Shown: one piece after another, positions 16,176 through 23,637 of the stretch
Position numbering within the stretch: the stretch's first letter is position 1
Layout of the letters: each line of letters starts with the position of its first letter
Origin: a bacterium
GTDB taxonomy: Bacteria > Blakebacterota > Blakebacteria > Blakebacterales > Blakebacteraceae
NCBI GenBank assembly: GCA_025774615.1
Contig: JALGVQ010000032.1
Location: 1-33,669 of the forward strand
Direction of reading: 5' to 3'
DNA: 33,669 bases
Notes under the pieces: model-generated
Databases searched by the model: none
Seen by the model: only the letters and a program-made list of their open reading frames with translations
Told to the model about the DNA's origin: nothing
Program-made: the position numbers and the translations under genes

Positions 16176-17051
16176 TTGAGCCTGTTCCGAACACGCGTTC
16201 CCCTGAAGGCCCTTATCGGGTATCGGTCGAGGTTCATCCTGCTCTGGATCAGGAACGGATTCCGGGCCAGGACGATCCTCTTCTATCCCGAGTACCCCCA
16301 TAAAAAAACCGTGCTGTTCAAGATCTGTCGGGAGCGCGGCTTCCACATCACCACGGATCCGGACCATTCCTTCGATCTGGCGATCGCCTGGGAGAATACC
16401 ACCTGGCGTGAGGAGAATACCACCTGGCGTGACGAACACCCTCTGTTGACCGATATCGGAAAGGATGGAAAGGTCCTCAACCTCCATTGCCGGGATATAA
16501 GCAAGTCATACATGGGCGAGGTATTCGACCGTGTCTTCGGCTACCCGTTGAGTGTCGATCCGACAACGTTTCAGGGAGAATGCGCGAAAAAGAACGACCG
16601 CAACGCAAGCAAGAGCGGTGAGATCGTTCTCTGTCCGATCGGGGAACGGGAGGAGGGATTCGCCTATCACCGGCTCGTTCGCAGTGATTGCGGTGATGGT
16701 CTCCTGGAAGAGGTGAGGGTACCGGTGTTTGACGGCGGAATCCCGATGGTATTCGTGAAGCATAAGTCCTCTGAATACCGTTTCCAGACCAGCTGGCTCG
16801 ATGTCACCGAGAAGGCAGCGGATGAGGTCTTTTCAGATGAGGAAATCGGGAAGATCGGCGAGTTCTGCAGAGAGTTCGCTCTAGATTACGGCGAGATCGA
16901 CGTCCTGCGGGATGCAGATGACGGCCGGATCTACATCGTGGATGCCAACAACACTCCCTGGGGACCGCCGCGTGATCTGCACGATCGACACCGGCGGGAT
17001 ATCGTGCGCCGACAGTCGGACCTCTTCACACGATCGTTCATGGGGACATGA
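16176..17051 (+). CDS. ATP-grasp-like protein of unknown substrate
   Basis: This 291-residue product has no signal peptide. The C-terminal part DYGEIDVLRDADDGR followed by IYIVDANNTPWGPP matches the metal/ATP-binding end of ATP-grasp enzymes, where an acidic residue and Asn bind magnesium. Such enzymes form amide or ester bonds between a carboxylate and a nucleophile. No canonical start is available after the upstream stop at 16158-16160 except TTG 16176 (with AAGGA at 16161-16165), so I chose TTG. Residues 73-86 contain a perfect heptad duplication (ENTTWRE then ENTTWRD) caused by a 21-bp tandem repeat. It probably shares a transcript with the M14 gene 15 bases upstream. The product is not identified. 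Confidence 0.75.
   Translation: MSLFRTRVPLKALIGYRSRFILLWIRNGFRARTILFYPEYPHKKTVLFKICRERGFHITTDPDHSFDLAIAWENTTWREENTTWRDEHPLLTDIGKDGKVLNLHCRDISKSYMGEVFDRVFGYPLSVDPTTFQGECAKKNDRNASKSGEIVLCPIGEREEGFAYHRLVRSDCGDGLLEEVRVPVFDGGIPMVFVKHKSSEYRFQTSWLDVTEKAADEVFSDEEIGKIGEFCREFALDYGEIDVLRDADDGRIYIVDANNTPWGPPRDLHDRHRRDIVRRQSDLFTRSFMGT
16391..16432 (+). repeat. Perfect 21-bp tandem duplication inside the ATP-grasp-like gene
   Basis: Two identical 21-bp units, each starting GGAGAATACC, lie at 16391-16411 and 16412-16432. The length is a multiple of three, so the frame is kept and seven residues are duplicated. This looks like a recent slippage or duplication event and may vary between strains. Confidence 0.9.
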
Positions 17052-17075
17052 TTTTCTGATCCGCTCATCCAGGTA

Positions 17076-18620
17076 TCAGTGACGCTCCTCCTCACCGAAC
17101 ACCTGTGCCGAAAAGTGATAGATCTCGGTCTGAGGATCCTTCCAGGCATCAGGAGGAAGGCCTGCCTTCAGGCAGGTGTGGGTCAGGAACTCCTTCCGGT
17201 CCCATTCCTGTTCTATCGGGACCTGGGGCAGGAGAAGCCCCTGATTCTGCCCCTGTATCATGACGAGCCCATCCCTTCCGACTTCCACTTTACGGGGCTC
17301 AAGAAGTCTGCGCATCGGTGAGAGGACCGAGACTTCGAACGTTATCCCGGATATCTCTCCCGCTGTCACCGGATCAGCATGGAACCGGGGGTCCCGGGAA
17401 GCCTGCACCGCGTTCCAGGCTACAGATTCATAGAGCGGCACCTGCGCGACCACATGCCCGATACAACCCCGGAGTTCACTCTCGTTACGCAGGGTGACGA
17501 ATGCTGCTCCGGGTGCTTTCAGCCTGGGTGTCAGCTGATAGTCATTCGCATCGATCTTCGGGTCGCCCCCATCCCGCAGCCATGCGGCAGAGATATCACG
17601 GGCGATGGTGAGCAATGTCTGCTGTTCCTCGGCCGTCAATCCGGCGCTCTCCCTCCAGAACACCACCGAAGCGTAGGTGACCGATGTGCTCCAGTCTCCC
17701 GAGCGGTTCCCGCTGGTATCGTATGCGACACGCAATCCCCTGGCGTCTATCCAGGGCTGGAGTATCTCGAGGAGCAGACCGACCGCGTTCCGGCCGCAGA
17801 TCGTGTCCCGGGTCTGTTCGAGATAGGCATCCCAGCCCGGCACATCCACTTCGAGGATCTGCTGGATGGCCAGGTCGTTAAGCGCCTTGAGATTGTCAGG
17901 GATGTTCTCATCGAACGGCTGGTACATGAAGCTGGTACCGAAGTGAGTGAAATCGGTGCTGATGACCAGGAGGGTCTCATCATCGAGCAGGTCGCGAATG
18001 GCATCTGCCAGTCTCGAACGCTGATTGTCAGTCATCTCCCCTACAAGCACCTCGACAAGGCGGAATTCACCGAGGGCACGCTGGAGCATCGGCAGCTGGT
18101 TCCCGGTGGAATGTTCCTCACTGTGCGCTGCGGGATTCTCCGATACGATTCCGCGCTTCAGAAGGGCATCTCGCGCCTTCTCGTCCACCGGGATTCGGCC
18201 GAGCGGCGTCTCCCAGGCGTCGACATTCAGTACGCTTGCTCCCTTCAGGGGAACCCGGTGACTCAACCCGATGAGGATCACCCGCCGGTAGGTGTGCTCC
18301 CTCAGTGTTGTGAAGGCATGGCCGGCGGTTTCGCCTGACCAGGGGTACCCGGCGTGCGGCACGATGATCGCGACCGGTGCTTCAGGGATAGCGAGTGCCT
18401 CTACCATGAGGAATCGGTCGACCATGTTCTGCAGTTCCACCGGATCGGCGGGGAACCACGTGCCGGCGCCACTGCATTGCTTCACACGTTCGTCAGATTG
18501 CATCTCTGGTTCCTGTTCCATGTTCATCATTCCGGTATCCGTTCCTGCAGGGGGATCTGGCAGGGAAACACAGCAGATCGCAAGAGTGACTAACCAGCCT
18601 TTTCCGGTCAAATGATGCAT
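17076..18620 (-). CDS. Fused MEMO1-like and AMMECR1-like protein, probably exported
   Basis: Numbering from ATG 18620 gives 514 residues. The first half is MEMO-type: a metal-site histidine in VPHAGYPWSGET (H89), LSHRVPL (H121), EEHS (H170) and STDFTHFG (D223, H226), homologous to dioxygenase class III folds. The second half is AMMECR1-type: AAFVTLRNESELRGCIGH with LRGCIG at 383-388 and the following ASRDPRF. The two are known as separate parts of the AmmeMemoRadiSam set, whose third member is a radical SAM protein that is absent here. The substrate is not known. A longer start at 18686 exists, but ATG 18620 follows a GGGGAG and gives a signal-like N-terminus (WLVTLAICCVSL), suggesting export. 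The gene lies 19 bases after the aspartoacylase-like gene, in one operon. Confidence 0.88.
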   Translation of the reverse strand: MHHLTGKGWLVTLAICCVSLPDPPAGTDTGMMNMEQEPEMQSDERVKQCSGAGTWFPADPVELQNMVDRFLMVEALAIPEAPVAIIVPHAGYPWSGETAGHAFTTLREHTYRRVILIGLSHRVPLKGASVLNVDAWETPLGRIPVDEKARDALLKRGIVSENPAAHSEEHSTGNQLPMLQRALGEFRLVEVLVGEMTDNQRSRLADAIRDLLDDETLLVISTDFTHFGTSFMYQPFDENIPDNLKALNDLAIQQILEVDVPGWDAYLEQTRDTICGRNAVGLLLEILQPWIDARGLRVAYDTSGNRSGDWSTSVTYASVVFWRESAGLTAEEQQTLLTIARDISAAWLRDGGDPKIDANDYQLTPRLKAPGAAFVTLRNESELRGCIGHVVAQVPLYESVAWNAVQASRDPRFHADPVTAGEISGITFEVSVLSPMRRLLEPRKVEVGRDGLVMIQGQNQGLLLPQVPIEQEWDRKEFLTHTCLKAGLPPDAWKDPQTEIYHFSAQVFGEEERH

Positions 18621-18639
18621 CGGACTCGTTTCTGCTCCC

Positions 18640-19698
18640 CTATTCAGGTTTGATGTGACTGACCATGGCGACCGGTTCACCCTCACTGATAGGGGGAGTG
18701 GCGATCACGTAGTTCACGATCCCGGAAAAGGGTGCGCGCATCTCCCCGACTACGTTTCCGAAGAAATCCAGAAGTGTGCCGAGCAGGGCACCTTCGTTGA
18801 CGGCATATCCGTCCCTCACCGCGGCCTGGAAAATGCCGGTGATCGGACTTCTGACTACCTCATACCTGTCGAGCCACACGATGCCGGTCTGTAAGCGAAC
18901 CGTTCCCGCGACCATCTTCAGATAGCGCATGAGATTCCAGACGCCCTCTTCGGCCATCTGTATGGAGGATGCATCGTTCAGGCCGAGTCCGCCGGTCTCG
19001 GTGGTGATGCCCGGCTTGCCTCTGGTGAGCGCGGTATTCGAGGTGTAGGTGGATTCACCGGGATCGGAGGGACGATCGTCATCGATGACTATGTGGTCGA
19101 GTCCAAAGGCGATCACCATCTCCCGTGTCACAGAATCCAGATCTTCTATACCCGTTCGCATCCAGTAGGAGTAGGGGCGCAGCGCTTCGTTCCCATCACC
19201 GCAGTGCAGGTCCACAACGTAATCTGCCCGATCGATCACTTCGGTTGTGATCGCCAGGGCGATCCGTTCGCTCAGTGTGCCATCGGACCGTCCCGGGTAC
19301 TCACGGTTCAGGTTCTTACCGTCCACCGGACTGTAGTAGATCGTGCGTCCGAGGAAAGAGGGCATGTTCGCCACATGCACGATGATCACCGTCCCGGAGA
19401 GTTCGCGCGGGTCGATTTCCCGCCGGATATTCTGGAGCGCGGTCACGGGCGGGTACTCATACCCGTGAACACCTGCGATGAGTGCCAGGACAGGGCCTGG
19501 TCTCTCTCCATGGATCACAGAGACCGGTATCGTGGTACCTTCATCCACACCCTCCGGGATCATGATATATCCGGAAGCCTTCTCTCCCCGACCCGCCTCG
19601 ACCGGTCCGACTGTGAACACCTGGCTTTGCGCCTGAACAGCGAAGGAAGAGAGCAGTACGCCCACCATGGTCAATCTGGATATCTGAATACGCGGCAC
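18640..19698 (-). CDS. Aspartoacylase/succinylglutamate-desuccinylase-like (M14-type) hydrolase, exported
   Basis: This zinc hydrolase of 352 residues carries GVHGYEYPP (zinc ligands H78 and E81), KNLNREYPG (129-132), DLHCGD (H165) and TTETGG (catalytic E234), the hallmark set of AstE/AspA proteins in the M14 clan. An N-terminal hydrophobic segment ending in AVQAQSQ is a signal peptide, so the enzyme acts outside the cytoplasm. The C-terminal 80 residues form the beta domain usual for this family. An ATG lies 27 bases further upstream at 19725, but I prefer GTG 19698 because AGGAGG (19706-19711) sits seven bases ahead of it. The substrate is an N-acyl or peptide amide and is not identified. 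Confidence 0.88.
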   Translation of the reverse strand: MPRIQISRLTMVGVLLSSFAVQAQSQVFTVGPVEAGRGEKASGYIMIPEGVDEGTTIPVSVIHGERPGPVLALIAGVHGYEYPPVTALQNIRREIDPRELSGTVIIVHVANMPSFLGRTIYYSPVDGKNLNREYPGRSDGTLSERIALAITTEVIDRADYVVDLHCGDGNEALRPYSYWMRTGIEDLDSVTREMVIAFGLDHIVIDDDRPSDPGESTYTSNTALTRGKPGITTETGGLGLNDASSIQMAEEGVWNLMRYLKMVAGTVRLQTGIVWLDRYEVVRSPITGIFQAAVRDGYAVNEGALLGTLLDFFGNVVGEMRAPFSGIVNYVIATPPISEGEPVAMVSHIKPE

Positions 19699-19747
19699 GG
19701 TTACACCTCCTGAACGGTTCTCCATTTCCGACTCATCACCATTCTAC

Positions 19748-19961
19748 CTGACATGGTATGCTAGTGCCCTGTCACGCAACAACCGTGGTATTCGATCGAC
19801 GTCGTATCCCGACCGGCAGCGTTGCGCTTCCTCGCCATAGCCACCGCTATGCCTCGTCGCCGCGCCTTGCAGGCCGGACCCGACATCACTCTCGGTGCCG
19901 ACGTTTGTCACCTGACATGGCACTAGTGCCCTGTCACGCAACAACCGTGGTATTCGATCGA
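19748..19961 (+). repeat. Intergenic repeat with 162-bp period and palindromic core
   Basis: An identical 39-bp segment beginning CTAGTGCCCTGTCACG occurs at 19761-19799 and again at 19923-19961. Each copy is preceded by ACCTGACATGG, so a 162-bp unit is present about 1.3 times. At the second copy TGACATGGCAC / TAGTGCCCTGTCA (19913-19936) is a near-perfect palindrome with the 12-bp core GGCACTAGTGCC. Between copies CATAGC-CACC-GCTATG is another small inverted repeat. It looks like a dispersed, REP-like intergenic element, not a gene. Confidence 0.8.
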
Positions 19962-19979
19962 AAAAGAGAAGGGAGCAGC

Positions 19980-21017
19980 ATGACGGGTGCCATGAAGGAA
20001 TGGACACCACCGCAGGAGTGGGACAGGATCACCACGATCGATGTCCACACAGCAGGTGAGCCTCTGCGCATCATCACCGGCGGTATGCCGAAACTCGAGG
20101 GCGAATCGATCCTGGAACTTCGTCGGTATCTGAAGAAGAACTTCGATCATATCAGGACGACCCTCATGTGGGAACCGAGAGGTCACCGGGAGATGTATGG
20201 CTGTGTCATTACCCCGCCCTTCGAACGAGGTTCCGACTTCGGCATCCTCTTCATGCATAACGAGGGGTACAGCACCATGTGCGGACACGGGATCATCGGC
20301 ATCGGCACGGTTGCTCCAGAGACAGGGCTCGTCCCCCTGGAAGAGCCGGAGACGGTGATGGTGATCGATACCCCGGCAGGACAGGTGACCGCGTACGCCC
20401 AGGTCGTCGAGGGACACGTGAGGAGCGTACATTTTCACAACGTACCTTCCTTTGTCTCCGGGCTGGATGAGAGGGTGAAGGTGCAGGGGATAGGTTGGGT
20501 GACCTATGATCTGGCATTCGGCGGAGCGTTCTATGCGTTTGTCCGGGCAGAGGACTTCGGGTTCAGTTGTATCGTGGAAGAACAGAACGACCTGATCGCC
20601 GCAGGGATGGCCATCAAGGAGGCAGTCACCGGGAAGGGGGGGATAGAGCATCCTGCCGAAGAAGACCTCAACTTTTTGTACGGAACGATCTTCATCGCTC
20701 CACCCCGGTCAGAAAATGCCGATAGCCGGAACGTCTGCATTTTCGCCGATGGTCAGGTCGACCGATCGCCTACCGGGACCGGCGTGAGCGGTCGGATGGC
20801 GATTCACTATGCCCGGGGTGAGATCAGTATCGGAGAACCACTCATCATCGAAAGTATCGTAGATACCACCTTCACCGGAACGGTTGTGGAACCGGTGAAT
20901 TTCGGCGGTTATTCTGCGGTCATCCCCGATGTGCGGGGTAGCGCCAGCATCACTGGCCGCCACGAGTTCCTCATCGATCCCGATGACCCGCTGCGTGAGG
21001 GTTTCTTCCTGGGATGA
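19980..21017 (+). CDS. Trans-3-hydroxy-L-proline dehydratase (proline racemase superfamily)
   Basis: This 345-residue enzyme belongs to the proline racemase superfamily: TIDVHTAGEPLR at the N-terminus, catalytic C101 in STMCGHGI, and a second active-site segment DRSPTGTGVSGR. Racemases and 4-hydroxyproline epimerases have Cys at the second site (DRSPCGTGT). Here it is T265, the established signature of trans-3-hydroxy-L-proline dehydratase, which makes pyrroline-2-carboxylate. It is cytoplasmic, with no signal peptide. The frame is open upstream through the repeat, but ATG 19980 with GGGAG nine bases upstream gives the family N-terminus. The promoter must lie within or next to the repeated element. 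Its task is probably collagen-type hydroxyproline catabolism, in line with the nearby secreted peptidases. Confidence 0.9.
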   Translation: MTGAMKEWTPPQEWDRITTIDVHTAGEPLRIITGGMPKLEGESILELRRYLKKNFDHIRTTLMWEPRGHREMYGCVITPPFERGSDFGILFMHNEGYSTMCGHGIIGIGTVAPETGLVPLEEPETVMVIDTPAGQVTAYAQVVEGHVRSVHFHNVPSFVSGLDERVKVQGIGWVTYDLAFGGAFYAFVRAEDFGFSCIVEEQNDLIAAGMAIKEAVTGKGGIEHPAEEDLNFLYGTIFIAPPRSENADSRNVCIFADGQVDRSPTGTGVSGRMAIHYARGEISIGEPLIIESIVDTTFTGTVVEPVNFGGYSAVIPDVRGSASITGRHEFLIDPDDPLREGFFLG

Positions 21018-21044
21018 GTCCACTGACAGAATTGATGAGCGATT

Positions 21045-21076
21045 AAAAAAAGGCGGAGGGGTGACCCTCCGCCTTT
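21045..21076. terminator. Bidirectional intrinsic terminator between convergent genes
   Basis: AAAGGCGGAGGG (21049-21060) pairs perfectly with CCCTCCGCCTTT (21065-21076) around a GTGA loop. On the minus strand the stem is followed by seven U residues, a strong terminator for the rhodanese operon. On the plus strand only UUU follows, giving weaker termination for the dehydratase gene. Confidence 0.93.
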
Positions 21077-21121
21077 ACATCTCTCCCCACCCGCATGAGC
21101 GAGTGAGTGCATGCACTCCAA

Positions 21122-22132
21122 CTAGTTGTTACCACCACCTGTCGCTACGGTGGGGTAACCGGCCGCGCCACTGAATACTGTGGTGTTCAGCACGGTTGCA
21201 TTGGTTGTCCAGCCCATCATCCCGAACTTCATGTTCTTGGCATCGTAGCCGAGTGTGTTCAGGATAGCGGTGGCAACACCGCCGGTGTGACCGGTGTAGC
21301 AGTAGACTACGATATCAGCGTCAGGGTCGAGCATGACCAGCTTGTCAAGATCACCGATCTCCGAAAGGGAGATGTTGATCGCGCCGGGCAGGTGACCGAG
21401 AGCGTAGTGATCAGCCGAACGGACACTGATGATCACCGGATCGTTGCTGGTGTCACCGTCGTTCAGGTTGTCGAAGACAGCCTGCGCCGTGATGAGCGGT
21501 GTCCAGGAGGTGTTAGTGATCCAGCGGGCGATGGCGGCGGCGGTGACCGTCATCGGATCGTCACTCGTGGAGACCTCGAGGTCGGGTGCATCGTAGATCT
21601 CGGTGATGGTGTTGACCGTGGTCTCAGTAGCGGCCTGCAGAGAGGCGGCTTCCGTCCAGATCGTGGTCGCCACGACGGTCGGGTCATCCGACCAGTTCAT
21701 CATGCCCCACTTCATGTTCTGGACATTCCAGCCAAGCAGGCTGAGAGAGGTGGCGGCGAGACCACCCGTGTGGCCGGTGTAGCAGTAAGCCACCATCGGG
21801 GTCGCCGTCGAGGGCAACAGAGCCAGGTTCGTGGCACTGGTGACGTCCCGCCACGGGATGTTGATGGCCCCTTCCACGTGACCGAGGTCGTAGGCGCTTG
21901 CTGCGCGCACGCTGACGATGGTCTTGGTCTTGGCGCCGGTCACGTCGTCGTAGACAGCAGACGGAGCGATCACGGGCGATGGGTCACCAGCCAGGTAGTC
22001 GGAGACGACCTGCTGAACGATCTCCCAATCGGACAGTCCGGCTGCAACCGGGTCATCATCACAAGCTGTCAGTGAGAACATGAGCAGGGCTGTGGGCAAC
22101 AGCACCAGCATTCTCTTCCAGTTGAACTTCAT
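21122..22132 (-). CDS. Double-rhodanese lipoprotein, partner of the multiheme selenocytochrome
   Basis: This 336-residue product has a lipobox SLTAC (Cys24) and two rhodanese domains. Each has a catalytic Cys in the unusual loop YCYTGHTGG (C117 and C278), the first domain with VSVRAASAYDLGHVEGAINIP and the second with ISVRSADHYALGHLPGAINI. The duplicated GHVEGA/GHLPGA and NMKWGMM/NMKFGMM segments show internal duplication. Rhodaneses carry sulfur (or selenium) as a Cys persulfide. Location is at the periplasmic or outer membrane face. Its ATG overlaps the stop of the upstream multiheme cytochrome gene by four bases. From memory, such rhodanese lipoproteins accompany multiheme cytochromes in Geobacter extracellular electron-transfer clusters (ExtH with ExtKL). 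A strong terminator follows. Confidence 0.9.
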   Translation of the reverse strand: MKFNWKRMLVLLPTALLMFSLTACDDDPVAAGLSDWEIVQQVVSDYLAGDPSPVIAPSAVYDDVTGAKTKTIVSVRAASAYDLGHVEGAINIPWRDVTSATNLALLPSTATPMVAYCYTGHTGGLAATSLSLLGWNVQNMKWGMMNWSDDPTVVATTIWTEAASLQAATETTVNTITEIYDAPDLEVSTSDDPMTVTAAAIARWITNTSWTPLITAQAVFDNLNDGDTSNDPVIISVRSADHYALGHLPGAINISLSEIGDLDKLVMLDPDADIVVYCYTGHTGGVATAILNTLGYDAKNMKFGMMGWTTNATVLNTTVFSGAAGYPTVATGGGNN

Positions 22133-23490
22133 TTACCTTTTCCTCCTTGTGTACTTGTTACCGGCGCTGCCGGGGGGTCTACCAATAAAGAAGTGTTGGC
22201 TGTGATCTCCTCCGCGACAGCCTTGCCGTCGGCGATCAGACTGTCGAGATAGGCCGAGGTCAGGAAGAGACCCGGCTCATCATGACAGTTGGTGCACGAT
22301 TCGGTCTGGGGCGTGTTGCGGCGGATATTGTGCGGTGTCGCGTAGGTCCACGAGGGCAGAGCACTGTAGTTGGACAGTGTGATATCGTATGCCTCGTACA
22401 TCTCCGGATACACCGGCACGTGTCGCAGGAGTACGTAATCCCACGGACGGTCTGAAGATTTGATCGGGTTTCCACCGATCCGGAAGTCGATCTCCGACGG
22501 GAACTGGAGACCATGTGACTTCCCGTCACTGGCACCCACATGACACTGGTAGCAGTTCTTGTACGGCTGTGAGTGACAGACGGGGCAATCGACGGTCTGC
22601 GCGTGCAGGGCGTGGTGACTGATGCCGTCATCGCCGGCGGCTGGACCGGGGTGACAGTCATCACAGGCCGGGCGCCCGAAGGCATCCCGGCGATGATCGG
22701 GGGTGACTCCTCCACCGTGCAGTTCCAGACCGGTATGGCAGTCCATACAGTTCATGCCGGCGAGGTAGTGTTTGTCGGGGGAGAGGCCGGGGTGAACACC
22801 CTTGTACTCGTCATTGATGCGGCTGCCGTGGCAGGCGGTGCACTGACCGTTCTGATTCGGTGTCGAAAGGTATTCGTGCTCGTTCATCAGGCCGCCGTTC
22901 ACACTCGTGGGGCGGCTGATATGACACTGGCCGCAGGTGGCGTGACAACCGGAACAGTGGTCTCCGAATGCGGTCATCCACCCTGATCCCTCAGCAGTCA
23001 GCCCACTGCGTGTCTCAAAGGTGCTGATATATCCCTGCATGGTATAGTGAAGGCTGTTCTCGAACTCCGTCGCCTTGTTCCGGTGACAAGAGGCGCAGAC
23101 GTTCTGATCGACCGGTCCGTCTGATGGATCGGCGATGAGCGTCGCGTGGGCAGCTTCCTTGCTGTTCGTACCCGCGACTCCCTCGTGACAGTCGTAGCAG
23201 GTCAGGCCGGAGTGGCTGTCACCGACGAATTCCTCACTCAGCATGAACTTCTCGTACACCTCCAACGGAGGCGCAGCACCACCTCAGCCTTCGCCCGAAT
23301 TCTCACCGCCCGAGTCATCATCAGATGCGGCGGTAGCCACGAGCTGGTCCTGATTCAGATGACATGAGGTGCAGTTGTTGAGTGCGAGAGTGGATTCCGT
23401 CGGGCTCTCATCGTCACAATATGTCAGCATCGACACGCACGCCATGGCGAGCACCGCGAGCGGTAGGTACAAAGGCCGCTTTCGAAGCAT
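22129..23490 (-). CDS. Multiheme cytochrome c selenoprotein (11 CXXCH; UGA at 23284-23286 read as selenocysteine)
   Basis: From ATG 23490 the frame meets TGA at 23286-23284 and then continues open to 22129. Read through, it is 453 residues with Sec at position 69 in GEGUGGAAPPLE. The part before the UGA has the signal sequence (LAMACVSMLTYC, possible lipoprotein) and the first heme motif CTSCH. The part after it has ten more (CYDCH, CASCH, CSGCH, CGQCH, CTACH, CMDCH, CDDCH, CPVCH, CYQCH, CTNCH) but no signal of its own, so the two halves make sense only as one protein. A SECIS-like hairpin follows the UGA. It should act in periplasmic or outer-membrane electron transfer, and Sec could bind a heme or metal or form a redox pair; this is inference. 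It is operonic with the rhodanese lipoprotein. Confidence 0.87.
23255..23275 (-). promoter_or_regulatory. Bacterial SECIS-like hairpin of the multiheme selenocytochrome gene
   Basis: On the minus strand TGCGCCTCC (23275-23267) pairs with GGAGGTGTA (23263-23255) as a 9-bp stem with two G-U wobbles and a GUU loop (23266-23264). The loop G is 18 nt after the UGA. Stem length, wobble positions (6 and 8 from the loop) and loop sequence equal those of the hairpin in the deiodinase-like gene. Confidence 0.8.
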
Positions 23491-23570
23491 ACCTCGGACT
23501 CCAGGGCAGATCAGATAATACCGGAAATATGAGACCTGCGAGGGGTGGGCAGAGCCACAGGTCGAATGAG

Positions 23571-23598
23571 AATTTAGGACCTTTAACTATTAAGTCAA
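23571..23598 (-). promoter_or_regulatory. Candidate sigma-70-type promoter of the selenocytochrome-rhodanese operon
   Basis: On the minus strand TTGACT (23598-23593) and TAAATT (23576-23571) are separated by 16 bases and lie in an AT-rich stretch unlike the rest of the window. Transcription would start near 23564, giving a leader of about 75 nt. Confidence 0.45.
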
Positions 23599-23611
23599 GG
23601 CTGAAATTTCG

Positions 23612-23633
23612 TATTTTAGAAGATACTAAAATA
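23612..23633. other. AT-rich inverted repeat upstream of the selenocytochrome promoter
   Basis: TATTTTAG (23612-23619) and CTAAAATA (23626-23633) form a perfect 8-bp inverted repeat around AAGATA. It lies five bases past the stop of the S51 gene and just upstream of the candidate promoter. It could be a weak terminator or a regulator binding site; no clean T-run follows. Confidence 0.45.
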
Positions 23634-23637
23634 TATA

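Noticed and set aside
16391-16432. Short direct repeats as a CRISPR array
   Set aside because: Only two abutting units without spacers, inside an intact reading frame.
19744-20010. Minus-strand 88-residue coding sequence with repeated DRIPRLLRDRAL
   Set aside because: The peptide repeat is only the translation of the intergenic DNA repeat; no ribosome binding site or family match.
23284-23490. Independent 68-residue mono-heme protein ending at TGA 23284
   Set aside because: The same frame goes on as a multiheme cytochrome that lacks a signal peptide, and the UGA is followed by a SECIS-like hairpin.
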